A stretch of DNA of 23,181 bases from Prevotellaceae bacterium UBA1720 (GCA_002317475.1 DCIS01000053.1:3135-26315); one strand, 5' to 3'; positions 8,361-16,373 are shown, numbered from the stretch's first letter. The notes: generated from the sequence alone by a model not told the origin. Program-made: numbers and translations.

Positions 8361-9509
8361 TTATCTGCGTTCACGACGAGCAGAGACACGAGGTGCCGAA
8401 CTGGTAGTGGCAGCCTTCTCCTTCTGATTGGAAGCACGACGATTGGCGGCAGTCTCCTTCTTGTCCGTCTTGTCGGTGTTAGAAGCCTTTGTGGTCTTTG
8501 TCTTTTTACCCTTGACTGTAGTATCCACAGCAAGACTATCTGCCGAGTCATTCTTCTCAACATGTCCCCACAAATGTTCCTCGAAGTCCTTCAACTCCTG
8601 CTCAATGCGCTCCTGCTCCTTGGTCATGGCAGAATCCGTCTTGCAGTAATCCTTTAAGGTCTGACCCTGCATGTTGTTGGTCTTGAAGATCTTGCCGTTA
8701 TAGCGGTTACGATTGAAATAGTCGGCAGCAGTCATATTGGTCACATTGTTCAGGTCGCTGGACATAACGGGCAACTTAGCCAGGAAGGGAGCCACATCAT
8801 CATACTTCACCCAGAACAGAGGCTTGGAGGTATAGTTGGTTGATGATGCTGCAAAATCCTCATCATCACCAAAATCACTTGATATAGCAAACTCATCCAT
8901 GACACCACCCTCCAGTTTGATGGGGCAAAGGGCTACAACCTTGGTATGTAAGGTGCCGGTGCGCTGATCCAGATAAGTGCTCTCCTTCAAGTAGTAACGC
9001 ATTACTTCACGACTGGGAATGTCGGCATCAGCCACAGTTGGCTTGCCGTTCTTCTCCTCATAGTAGATGCTCTGGTCGTTGAGGAAATCCATCAGATTGA
9101 GCTGGTCTTTGGGATCAAAACTCTCATTACCATCCAACTTATAAGTATAAGCATTAATGCGACCTGCCAGAATCAGGCGGAAGATACAAGTAAAGAGGTT
9201 CATCTGCTGACCATTAGGCTCTACAGGATAATAGAGCGCTGCATTCTTGCTGTCCTTCAGTTCAAGCTGACGATAGATATCACGACGCCAAGCAACATCC
9301 TCTGGCATAGCATCCTTCACGGGGAACATCAACGATGCACGATCCACCGTTGGCTTATCAGCATTGGCTTTGACTGTTGAGGCATTACTCTTTCCCGATT
9401 GAGCAACACGACTAGTGACTGTATTAGTGGTAGTCTTTCGGTTCGCAGGCTGTGCCATCAACGATGCAGACACACATGCCAACAATATCGTTACTACTAT
9501 CTTTTTCAT
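8361..9509 (-). CDS. gldN: T9SS ring protein GldN/PorN
   Basis: A 382-residue periplasmic component of the type IX secretion system. A signal peptide (MKKIVVTILLACVSASLMAQ, cleaved about residue 19-20) leads into a low-complexity Asn/Thr/Ser segment (to about 52) and then the conserved GldN core (about 55-315: DVAWRRDIYRQLELKD, ALYYPVEP, LFTCIFRLILAGRINAYTYK, then later FWVKYDDVAPF and the end DYFNRNRYNGKIFKTNN). GldN/PorN binds the lipoprotein GldK/PorK to form the large ring under the outer membrane. The last 66 residues (317-382) form a Lys/Arg/Thr/Ala-rich tail ending in RRERR that looks disordered. It directly follows gldM with a 50-bp gap, in the canonical porPKLMN order. Confidence 0.93.
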   Translation of the reverse strand: MKKIVVTILLACVSASLMAQPANRKTTTNTVTSRVAQSGKSNASTVKANADKPTVDRASLMFPVKDAMPEDVAWRRDIYRQLELKDSKNAALYYPVEPNGQQMNLFTCIFRLILAGRINAYTYKLDGNESFDPKDQLNLMDFLNDQSIYYEEKNGKPTVADADIPSREVMRYYLKESTYLDQRTGTLHTKVVALCPIKLEGGVMDEFAISSDFGDDEDFAASSTNYTSKPLFWVKYDDVAPFLAKLPVMSSDLNNVTNMTAADYFNRNRYNGKIFKTNNMQGQTLKDYCKTDSAMTKEQERIEQELKDFEEHLWGHVEKNDSADSLAVDTTVKGKKTKTTKASNTDKTDKKETAANRRASNQKEKAATTSSAPRVSARRERR

Positions 9510-9559
9510 GTCTTTCGTTATTTTTTCGACTGGGTTTCACCCTCTGTCTGTATGTACAC

Positions 9560-11113
9560 TTAGTTTATGATAATTTGCATGGTTCCGTCCAAAGTACGTT
9601 CCACGCCATCAGGACCAATGGCACGTATGGAGGTAATATAGAATCGTTTACCACGGCTCAACTGTCGGATCATATTCTTCTGGCGGTCAGTGAAATTGGC
9701 ATCATTGCTGACCAGAGGAACGGCATTACCCATATTGTCATAGAAAGTAGCCTCGAATCCCTTTACGGTGAAAGGAATATTCAGCAGACCATCATCAATG
9801 GCAGCACTCAGGTTCGTGGCGCTCATGATAGCTTGCTTGCTCAGTTTGCCACCCTTGAACATATTATCACCAACCATGATGTATGCTGAAGGATCAGGCA
9901 ACTTGCGAACGCGATAACTGAACTTGCCCATCTCCTGTACACCAGCCTCCGTCTTGGCAGAAACGATAAATACAGCTTCACCACCAACATTGGTAGGACG
10001 AGCCACATACTTACCCTCTCCCTTAGGGGTCAGGCTACCACCAGTCATGCTCAACGAAACCTGATTGGCGGGGATACCAGGAACACTGACACTCATTGGG
10101 TTGTCATATCCTGCATAGAGGACATTCATAATGTCTGCGCTGACGGTTGCGCTGGGAGCCACGACGGTGTAACTTTGTTCGAAGTCACGCTTCACACGCT
10201 CTCCACCACCATTGATCATCTCGATGTAGCCTTTCAAGGTGAAATCGCCCGTAGTGCCACAAACGGTCTCATAGATGCCTCGCTCGTTCTTGAACTCCTT
10301 GCCACCCACGTAGATGGTAGGACGATTGGTGGTATCTACAGCAGCCATGATAATCTGCGCACTGAACTTGCCTCCCTTGACGATGGTCTGTGAACGGGGA
10401 ATGACATACGCATTCAATTCATTCACACGGATATCCTTGACGTCAATGTTGCCAACCAGATTGTGCAGCACCTCACCCTCAGCATAGCGAACATCGTTCT
10501 GCAACTTGGTGAGCAGTGTTACAGCTGCCGCAGTAGGCATATTCTCAAACATATACTCCTGCCAGTTCTTACCCATCTGCAATCCCTTCTTAGGGATATC
10601 AGTTGCCAAGTTGCTGGCAATCACACGCTTCTGCTGCTCATCAGTAACCATCTTGAGGATCTGCTCTCGATACGAAGCGATAGCGTCATAGAGTTCCTTG
10701 CCACGTCCCGTACCTGGAGCCAACATGACGTGAGTAGCAGCCTCAAGGTTCTCGCGGTTCCTGATGTTATGGATATCACCCTCCTCGCCGTCACTTTCCT
10801 TGACGATGCTGATCTTCAGTTCCTCTGCGAGATTATACAACTTGGTGCTTATCTCACGCACAGCCTGAGCCTTCTCATACCACTTCCTGACCTTCGTGGG
10901 ATTAGCCTTCATCTGCTCCTCGAAAGTGGCATAGATACCCTCGTTGGTCTGAGAGGCATTCTGGGTGGAACGGTTCAAGCTCTCCTCTACCAGCGAGAAA
11001 CCACTGAGTACGTCGCTGCTGACATTAAGCGCCAACATCGCCATCAAGACGACGTACATCAGATTGATCATCTTCTGACGTGGAGACTGTTTTTTCTTCT
11101 TAAACTGTGCCAT
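9560..11113 (-). CDS. gldM: T9SS motor protein GldM/PorM
   Basis: A 517-residue inner-membrane protein that spans the periplasm. The N-terminus is short, basic and cytoplasmic (AQFKKKKQSPRQK), followed by one membrane helix (about 16-37, INLMYVVLMAMLALNV), and the rest is periplasmic. The family has four periplasmic domains in a dimer; the beta-rich C-terminal part here (from about residue 225: YVIPRSQTIVKGGKFSAQI, YVGGKEF) fits that. With GldL it forms the proton-driven rotary motor that powers T9SS export and, in gliders, motility. The spacing to gldL is 3 bp, so the two are tightly coupled, as expected for a fixed-stoichiometry complex. The length is typical. Confidence 0.95.
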   Translation of the reverse strand: MAQFKKKKQSPRQKMINLMYVVLMAMLALNVSSDVLSGFSLVEESLNRSTQNASQTNEGIYATFEEQMKANPTKVRKWYEKAQAVREISTKLYNLAEELKISIVKESDGEEGDIHNIRNRENLEAATHVMLAPGTGRGKELYDAIASYREQILKMVTDEQQKRVIASNLATDIPKKGLQMGKNWQEYMFENMPTAAAVTLLTKLQNDVRYAEGEVLHNLVGNIDVKDIRVNELNAYVIPRSQTIVKGGKFSAQIIMAAVDTTNRPTIYVGGKEFKNERGIYETVCGTTGDFTLKGYIEMINGGGERVKRDFEQSYTVVAPSATVSADIMNVLYAGYDNPMSVSVPGIPANQVSLSMTGGSLTPKGEGKYVARPTNVGGEAVFIVSAKTEAGVQEMGKFSYRVRKLPDPSAYIMVGDNMFKGGKLSKQAIMSATNLSAAIDDGLLNIPFTVKGFEATFYDNMGNAVPLVSNDANFTDRQKNMIRQLSRGKRFYITSIRAIGPDGVERTLDGTMQIIIN

Positions 11114-11116
11114 GTG

Positions 11117-11995
11117 TTACTCTGCAGTTGCTGTATTTGGAGCAATGTTCATGTTTACGGTAAGTGCCTGAATCATACGTGCATAGACGTTGTTCAGTTC
11201 CTCAATCTGATGAGCCATACGCTTGGTCTGCTCGTCAATCTGTTCGATGGTATTAACCTGCTTGCTGATATTCTTCAACTGCAACTCGTAGACGGTAGCA
11301 ATACCGGTAAGGGTACGGTTGAGGTTCTCCATCTCCTCGCTGTCCGTACTCATACGTGCAGCCTGTGCCTTTACGCGACCCAGTACCTCGGTGAGGTCTG
11401 TCAACTCCTCTGCATAGTTCTTCACGGCCTCCTCAACGGCAGCAGGATCAGTAGCCTTGATTGATGCGGCGAGGTTGGCGGCAGCAGCACTCAGGTCAGC
11501 ACCTGCTGCAATGGCGTCAGGATCAACAGGAGCACCACCACCATTGATGATGATGGGAGCACCACCTACCACTCCACCTACAATTGCAGGAGCTTCACCA
11601 GTTGCTACTGACGCTGCAGCTACAGGAACGCCACCCTCAGCAGTTGGAACATTAGCATCTGAAGCAGAGGCATCACCCTCAGCAGCAGGTACACCACCCA
11701 CAACCACTGGAGCACCACCATAGACTACACCACCTGTCTGCTGAGCAGCAGAAGCGGGTTCGTCCACCTTCTCCGTTACGCGCTCGAAAGCAGCCACGAA
11801 GAACACGAATACCTCAGTGCCCATACCCACGATCAGCCAGATGTCGGCATGATTGACGTGGATCAGTTTGAACAAAGCACCCAAGATAACGACTGCTGCA
11901 CCCCAGCTGTAAGCATACTGCATAAATGTCTGTCCCGCCATGGAGTCCATCCATTTCTGCATTCGGGCTATTGGATTATATTTGCTACTTGCCAT
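11117..11995 (-). CDS. gldL: T9SS motor protein GldL/PorL with unusual Ala/Gly/Val-rich insert
   Basis: A 292-residue inner-membrane partner of GldM. Two membrane helices are visible, about 24-44 (MQYAYSWGAAVVILGALFKL) and 52-70 (IWLIVGMGTEVFVFFVAAF). Glu61 lies inside the second helix and is the expected proton-path glutamate of the family (Glu49 in Flavobacterium johnsoniae numbering, by family knowledge). A stretch from about residue 84 to 175 is built almost only of Gly, Ala, Val and Pro with repeats such as GGAPVVVGG and GGAPIIING. The C-terminal cytoplasmic part (about 183-285) is helical and probably coiled-coil. The start codon at 11993-11995 places the first helix at the usual distance from the N-terminus. 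Confidence 0.93.
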   Translation of the reverse strand: MASSKYNPIARMQKWMDSMAGQTFMQYAYSWGAAVVILGALFKLIHVNHADIWLIVGMGTEVFVFFVAAFERVTEKVDEPASAAQQTGGVVYGGAPVVVGGVPAAEGDASASDANVPTAEGGVPVAAASVATGEAPAIVGGVVGGAPIIINGGGAPVDPDAIAAGADLSAAAANLAASIKATDPAAVEEAVKNYAEELTDLTEVLGRVKAQAARMSTDSEEMENLNRTLTGIATVYELQLKNISKQVNTIEQIDEQTKRMAHQIEELNNVYARMIQALTVNMNIAPNTATAE

Positions 11996-12045
11996 TTTAT
12001 TCTATTATTATATATAAGGTATACTTGTCTTTGAAAGTTTTACTA

Positions 12046-13527
12046 TTATTTCTTGCGCGCAGACGCTTTGACCGAACCACGGGTTGCCTGCTTCATGGCA
12101 GCACGACTGTTGTCTGTAACCATCGAACGTACACAACGGAAACCAATGTATGAACGTGGTTGGTTCTGGTACTCGTAGCTACGCCATGCCGAACGGATCA
12201 TGCTCTCAGGGTCCTTCCACGAACCGCCACGAACAGATTTCTTCTTCAGGCGATAAGGATCCTCCTTGGCTGCATTGTACTTCAGTTCAGGGTTCATATC
12301 GCTCATGCTCTCCACACCTGCCTCTGTATAAACGGTGTTCGTCCATTCGGCCACGTTGCCAGCCATATCATACAGACCATTGCTATTCGCGCTGAAGATA
12401 CCACACTTGCTGGTAATCAGCGAACCATCCTTGGTATAGTTACCACGGTCGGGTTTGAAGTTGGCATAAAAGCATCCCTTGTCGCTCTTCACCTCACCAC
12501 TCTCCCAAGGATATGCCGTTGCATCCTTGCCTCGAGCAGCATACTCCCACTCTACCTCGCTGGGCAGACGGTAGCGCTGAATCTGTTTGGCCACTCCGCC
12601 AAGTCCCTTCAGCAGGAAGTCGGTACGCCATGCACAGAAAGCATTTGCCTGCTCCCAAGTCACACCTACCACGGGATAGTCATCGTACGCTGGGTTGTTG
12701 AAATAGAGCTTCATATATCGCTCATTGTCTGCGTTCTGGAAGTCATTCACCCAGCAAGTGGTGTCGGGATAGACATTCACGATATAGGTATTGAGGAAGT
12801 CCCAAGGACCTGTCAACTCACGGGTAAGTGTTTGGCGAACGATATTGCCATTGTCATCAATATAGGCAGTATCCTTGCTGATCCACACCTTCTCGTTCTC
12901 GTCCACTGCATGATCAGTGTTCAGGTCGCGCTCCTCAGGATTGAGACGATAGCGACGCAATGCTGCCGCAGCATAATCATAGATCTCATAGCGATAGTTC
13001 AACTGGCGTACATCCAGCATCTTTGTTCCATCAATGGGATGAGTCACATAGACACTCTCAATGGCACGCAACTCATCTTCGTTGGGCTTGCGGGGAATGG
13101 CCTTGTTCCAGTTCAGGTGAGGCGTGATTGGATTGGCCTCACGGTCCTCCTCGATCTTATAACTGTCGTCACCACCGTATGCAGGATCAGCCAGACGTTC
13201 ACGGATGATGCTGTCACGTACCCAGTTGACGAACTGGCGATACTTGGAGTTCGACACCTCGTTCTCGTCCATCCAGAAACCATCAACAGAGATATCACGG
13301 GTAGGAAGACCGATACCCCAGAGCGAGTCGCTCTCTTCCATACCAATCTTCAGCGAACCTTTGTGCACGGCAACCATGCCGAAAGGAGTAGGCTCGGAAT
13401 AAGCCGTACCACGCGAACCTGTGACCTCACCACCAGCAGCATTGGCATTGCTCATCGAACCGGCACAAGAGACAAGTGACACTACGCATGCCACAATTGC
13501 CAACAAGTATAAACTCTTTTTTACCAT
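12046..13527 (-). CDS. gldK: T9SS outer-membrane-associated lipoprotein GldK/PorK
   Basis: A 493-residue lipoprotein. The signal ends in the lipobox LVSC with the acylated Cys21. No acidic surface-export signal follows the Cys (AGSMSN), which agrees with a periplasm-facing location. The body is a formylglycine-generating-enzyme/sulfatase-modifying fold: PVVGVTWEQANAFCAWR, YRLPSEVEWEYAARG, DMAGNVAEWT and the typical end SYIGFRCVRS. The T9SS homologues use this fold structurally, in the GldK/GldN ring, rather than as an enzyme. The family start and length (about 450-500) fit. The gap to gldL is 50 bp and to the upstream porP 25 bp. Confidence 0.95.
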   Translation of the reverse strand: MVKKSLYLLAIVACVVSLVSCAGSMSNANAAGGEVTGSRGTAYSEPTPFGMVAVHKGSLKIGMEESDSLWGIGLPTRDISVDGFWMDENEVSNSKYRQFVNWVRDSIIRERLADPAYGGDDSYKIEEDREANPITPHLNWNKAIPRKPNEDELRAIESVYVTHPIDGTKMLDVRQLNYRYEIYDYAAAALRRYRLNPEERDLNTDHAVDENEKVWISKDTAYIDDNGNIVRQTLTRELTGPWDFLNTYIVNVYPDTTCWVNDFQNADNERYMKLYFNNPAYDDYPVVGVTWEQANAFCAWRTDFLLKGLGGVAKQIQRYRLPSEVEWEYAARGKDATAYPWESGEVKSDKGCFYANFKPDRGNYTKDGSLITSKCGIFSANSNGLYDMAGNVAEWTNTVYTEAGVESMSDMNPELKYNAAKEDPYRLKKKSVRGGSWKDPESMIRSAWRSYEYQNQPRSYIGFRCVRSMVTDNSRAAMKQATRGSVKASARKK

Positions 13528-13552
13528 ATTCTTTCCTTAAACTATCTATGTT

Positions 13553-14494
13553 TTATAGTAATCGCACGCTTTGGTGCTTGTTCTTTCCTTTTTTGAACAG
13601 GTTCAGGTCGGTCTGATAGCCCAGTACCACCTCGTGCGTACCGTTGAGTGCTCCGATGCCACCCGTGTACATCTCGTAACTGTACCCAATGTTTATGCCA
13701 TGGAACGTTGTACCAACGAGAAGACCTACGGAAACCGTGGGACTGTACGTCACTCCCCCGTACATGTGGAGTTTCTCACCATTATATGCCAGACGGGCTG
13801 TCAGGTCTCCGCGCCACTCCTTCAGATCGGTACGCAGGATGGCATCCGTGTAGAGTGCAAACTGTGGTTGCCTGAACTTCAAGGTATATCCACCCATAGC
13901 ATAGAGCAGAGGCTTCACACTCACCTGATTGGTCTTGTCATCACCCAGCTTAACCGTTGGACTGAGACAATGCATGGCACTCACACCGGCATACCAGAGG
14001 TTCTTGTAGGTGAAGCGCAGACCCGCATCCAGATCCAGGCCCGTACCCGTTACCTGACTGGAGGGGAAGGCTGGGTCGCCCGAGTCGTTCATATCCAGCT
14101 TGGTGCCGTCGAATGAGGGGGTAAGCAGTCCCGGGCGAACACCGATACTCAAACGTCCACCCTTCAAAGGCTGGTGATAGGCATATTGCAAATAAATCTT
14201 CTTATTGGAGAATAATCCAACCTCATCGTTCATGAAACCCAAGCCAGCGCCATGGCGAGGGCCGATGAAATAGATGGGCATATCCACACTGGCAAGCATC
14301 GTTGCAGGGGCATCTTCAAAACCCACCATCTGCATGCTGTAGCCGCCCTGAATGTTCATCTGTCCGTCCAGTCCGCTTACGGCAGGGTTGTAATAACTCT
14401 GAAGCGCCCAGTAGTTGGTGAACGCCACATCATACTGTGCCTTGATTCCCAAGTTCACGAGTAGTGCCACTACAAACCACAGCAGTCTTTTCAT
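13553..14494 (-). CDS. porP: PorP/SprF family T9SS outer-membrane protein
   Basis: A 313-residue outer-membrane beta-barrel protein of the PorP/SprF family. A signal peptide (cleaved after about residue 19, GIKA-QYD) leads to the family hallmark DVAFTNYWALQSYYNPAVSG, and then alternating strands with conserved turns (GLGFMNDEVGLFSNKKIYLQ, YAYHQPLKGGRLSIGVRPG). PorP is needed for T9SS secretion in Porphyromonas gingivalis, where it heads porPKLMN; SprF homologues help secrete specific partners in flavobacteria. Its position directly upstream of gldK supports the core PorP role over a cargo-specific SprF role. The initiation codon is at 14492-14494. No consensus -7 box is seen in the 133 bp upstream, so expression may depend on read-through from the DUF2795 gene. 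Confidence 0.92.
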   Translation of the reverse strand: MKRLLWFVVALLVNLGIKAQYDVAFTNYWALQSYYNPAVSGLDGQMNIQGGYSMQMVGFEDAPATMLASVDMPIYFIGPRHGAGLGFMNDEVGLFSNKKIYLQYAYHQPLKGGRLSIGVRPGLLTPSFDGTKLDMNDSGDPAFPSSQVTGTGLDLDAGLRFTYKNLWYAGVSAMHCLSPTVKLGDDKTNQVSVKPLLYAMGGYTLKFRQPQFALYTDAILRTDLKEWRGDLTARLAYNGEKLHMYGGVTYSPTVSVGLLVGTTFHGINIGYSYEMYTGGIGALNGTHEVVLGYQTDLNLFKKGKNKHQSVRLL

Positions 14495-14513
14495 CGTAAC
14501 ACTTAAAACGAGA

Positions 14514-14539
14514 AAGATGGCATATTATTGTGCCACCTT
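14514..14539 (-). other. Hairpin upstream of porP (leader element or weak terminator)
   Basis: On the minus strand AAGGTGGCA pairs with TGCCATCTT as a 9-bp stem with one G-U pair and an 8-nt AU-rich loop. It ends 19 nt before the porP start codon and is followed by TCTCGTTTT. It could terminate the DUF2795 transcript or act as an attenuator or stabiliser for the T9SS message. On the plus strand the stem has an A-C mismatch, so it favours the minus-strand RNA. Confidence 0.35.
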
Positions 14540-14627
14540 CCCGAAAAATTTCATTTTTTAATAGGTATAAGTCCAATCTGCATTGAATTGGCCTATCTTT
14601 TTCATCTTATCCCGAGCGAAAAGGGGA

Positions 14628-14849
14628 TTAATACTCATCCTCGTTGAAGAGAAAATCCTCCTTGGTGGGATAGTCAGGCCATACGTCCTCGATGGTCTCA
14701 TACACCTCACCTTCGTCTTCTATTTCCTGAAGGTTCTCGATAACCTCCATGGGTGAACCAGAACGCATAGCGTAGTCAATCAATTCTTCCTTGGTTGCAG
14801 GCCAAGGTGCATCTTCCAGTTTGGAAGCCAGCTCCAAAGTCCAATACAT
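14628..14849 (-). CDS. DUF2795 family small acidic protein
   Basis: A 73-residue, strongly acidic protein. The segment APWPATKEELIDYAMRSGSP and the following ENLQEIEDEGEVYETIEDVW are characteristic of the DUF2795 family, which is nearly universal and very conserved in Bacteroidota; from memory, close relatives have almost the same sequence and length. The function is unknown. The fold is expected to be small and helical, and the high acidity suggests a soluble cytoplasmic protein. It has its own strong promoter (14960-14990) and a leader of about 100 nt. The next gene downstream on the same strand is porP, 133 bp away. Confidence 0.88.
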   Translation of the reverse strand: MYWTLELASKLEDAPWPATKEELIDYAMRSGSPMEVIENLQEIEDEGEVYETIEDVWPDYPTKEDFLFNEDEY

Positions 14850-14959
14850 TGTTCTACTATAGTTTTAAGTTTAACAATCTGCTTTGAGGATCTCCCAGGC
14901 ACATTGTGCAAAGGCCTTTTTGAGAGCCTCATCTTGAGGGGTATTCCTTTTTAAGCGCG

Positions 14960-14990
14960 CAAAAGTACACAATATTTTTAATATTGTCAA
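14960..14990 (-). promoter_or_regulatory. Promoter of the DUF2795 gene with an inverted repeat in its spacer
   Basis: On the minus strand TTG (complement of 14988-14990), a 20-nt spacer and TACTTTTG (complement of 14960-14967, perfect TAnnTTTG) form a near-consensus Bacteroidota promoter. The spacer holds the perfect 8-bp inverted repeat ACAATATT/AATATTGT (14969-14976 and 14980-14987, 3-nt centre), a plausible operator. The -33 side overlaps the stop codon of the upstream adenosyltransferase gene. Confidence 0.7.
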
Positions 14991-15532
14991 CTTTTTGCCC
15001 AAATATTTTCTTCCGTACCGGCCAAAAGGTTGATTTTTCTGGCCAAGACAAACAAATAATCGCTCAAACGGTTCACATAAGCCATCACAAGTGGGCTCAC
15101 GGGAGCCTCAAGGGCTAAGGCATGGATGCGTCGTTCAAGTCTTCTGCAGACGCACCGGCAGACATGTGCCACAGCAGCTCCACGCTCACCTCCTGGCAGT
15201 ATGAATCCTCGCCATGGTGGCAGGGTAACATTGATCTCGTCGATATTAGCTTCCATTTCCGAGATCAGTTCCTCTGTAACGGTTGTTTTGGGTTGCTTTT
15301 TGCAATCCACATCTGTTGCCAACTCGCTGCAAACGACAAACAGCGTATTCTGTATCTTCAGCAATTTCTGCTGATCGCCCTCCTCCGTGAGATAGGTCAG
15401 CAGGAGGCCCAGGTTGCTGTTCAGTTCGTCGGCTGTGCCATAGGCTTCCAGACGTGCGTGTGTCTTTGGCACCCTCTTACCTCCTACGAGGCTGGTCATG
15501 CCCTGATCACCGGTTTTTGTGTATACTTTCAT
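14987..15532 (-). CDS. PduO-type cob(I)alamin adenosyltransferase
   Basis: A 181-residue ATP:corrinoid adenosyltransferase that transfers the adenosyl group of ATP to cob(I)alamin, giving adenosylcobalamin for mutases and other B12 enzymes. The N-terminal ATP-binding loop is YTKTGDQGMTSL (residues 4-15), followed by VPKTHARLEAYGTADELNS. Near the C-terminus are PGGERGAAVAHVCRCVCRRL and ERRI, then YVNRLSDYLFVLAR, which form the active site at the trimer interface in this family. The length of about 180 is normal. The family is trimeric and cytoplasmic. It follows the methyltransferase-like gene by 51 bp on the same strand and no promoter of its own is evident, so the two are probably cotranscribed. 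No cobalamin-riboswitch-like structure is seen. Confidence 0.93.
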   Translation of the reverse strand: MKVYTKTGDQGMTSLVGGKRVPKTHARLEAYGTADELNSNLGLLLTYLTEEGDQQKLLKIQNTLFVVCSELATDVDCKKQPKTTVTEELISEMEANIDEINVTLPPWRGFILPGGERGAAVAHVCRCVCRRLERRIHALALEAPVSPLVMAYVNRLSDYLFVLARKINLLAGTEENIWAKS

Positions 15533-15583
15533 GTTACGTACAGGTATTCTAGGTTTTTCTTGAATTATTATTGTTTGCGTTCC

Positions 15584-16159
15584 TCAGAAATTAATAACGT
15601 AATTTTGCTTGTTATATTGTGTATCAAAGAAAGCAATTCCCACATCATAGAGGTCAAAACTCACAACAGAAGGCAGGCTATCCCACCATTCAGTATGCTG
15701 AAACACATTGGCCAGCAAGAGCATGTCACCGGGGTGTAGATGTTTGATAATCTCCTCATTCGGTGCATTCAGAAAAACCAATTTTTTCTCGCTCGAATGT
15801 TCGTGAAAAATACCAACAACTGACACTCCGTTTTCTCTACATTTAGCCAAGTCAGTTACCTTTGCCTTGGAGCAAGGCGAAGTCAGATACCTCCATTCCT
15901 GCTTGTCGACCTGGTCTATCACGATATGCGTAGGCTGATGATAATTCACCAAGCGAAACAAGAGGTGAAGATAGCGCCTCACGCGAAATCGTTGCCCCCA
16001 CGTCAATTGTGCATCCAACTTCAGGAAATCATAATACGGGCGACGCTCATAGACCACGTTCTCCAGCAGATCGAAAGCAAAGGGGGAATGAACACCATAC
16101 CCACAGCGCTTGCGGAAGCGAAGGAGCCAAATGATGGGATTCCTGAAGTTCGGTGTCAT
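15584..16159 (-). CDS. Methyltransferase-like protein, possibly degenerate (Bacteroidota-specific family)
   Basis: A 191-residue protein. The N-terminal GVHSPFAFDLLENVVYERRP and the end VVSFDLYDVGIAFFDTQYNK plus QNYVINF match a Bacteroidota family annotated as class I SAM-dependent methyltransferases, as I remember it, whose members are usually about 230-270 residues. Here the protein is short and I see no glycine-rich SAM-binding motif; the equivalent region reads THIVIDQVDKQEWRYL. The fold may be retained without catalysis, so the substrate and even the activity are unknown. It is the first gene before the adenosyltransferase and has a -7 box upstream at 16183-16190. It could equally be a lineage-specific envelope-biosynthesis accessory. 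Confidence 0.6.
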   Translation of the reverse strand: MTPNFRNPIIWLLRFRKRCGYGVHSPFAFDLLENVVYERRPYYDFLKLDAQLTWGQRFRVRRYLHLLFRLVNYHQPTHIVIDQVDKQEWRYLTSPCSKAKVTDLAKCRENGVSVVGIFHEHSSEKKLVFLNAPNEEIIKHLHPGDMLLLANVFQHTEWWDSLPSVVSFDLYDVGIAFFDTQYNKQNYVINF

Positions 16160-16182
16160 TGCTGGTAGATTCTATTACTACA

Positions 16183-16190
16183 CAAAGGTA
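16183..16190 (-). promoter_or_regulatory. -7 box for the methyltransferase-like/adenosyltransferase unit
   Basis: On the minus strand the sequence is TACCTTTG, a perfect TAnnTTTG box, 23 nt before the start codon at 16159. No clear -33 TTTG is found at 19-21 nt. It is divergent from the plus-strand promoter at 16273-16304. Confidence 0.5.
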
Positions 16191-16272
16191 GGAATTTCCC
16201 GTGAAATATCACTCCTCTCTCTCACATGTAATATGCGCACACAAATAATTATTGTAGAAAAGTGCAAAAAAA

Positions 16273-16304
16273 TTTGGCGGTAGATAAATCATTCACTACC
16301 TTTG
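16273..16304 (+). promoter_or_regulatory. Strong Bacteroidota promoter of the 1211-residue secreted protein gene
   Basis: TTTG (16273-16276) and TACCTTTG (16297-16304) are separated by 20 nt, a full match to the -33/-7 consensus. Initiation about 7-8 nt downstream would give a leader of about 60 nt, which is very A-rich and lacks a Shine-Dalgarno sequence, as is typical of well-translated genes in this phylum. An AATAATTATT palindrome lies at 16244-16253, upstream of the -33 box. Confidence 0.75.
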
Positions 16305-16373
16305 CGTCTCATAGATTATTATAGATAAAACAACCAAAAAAAACATATTTATTAACTTAATCAAAAACACAAC

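Noticed and set aside
10463..11464. 333-codon open frame opposite gldM and gldL
   Set aside because: It spans two genes on the other strand, is Leu/His/Ile-rich without domain signatures, and has no promoter.
12160..13479. 439-codon open frame on the plus strand opposite gldK
   Set aside because: It is fully antisense to a strongly supported T9SS gene, has no family resemblance and arises from the codon bias of gldK.
14987..15583. Cobalamin riboswitch for the adenosyltransferase gene
   Set aside because: The upstream gap is only 51 bp and has no B12-box-like sequence or complex fold.
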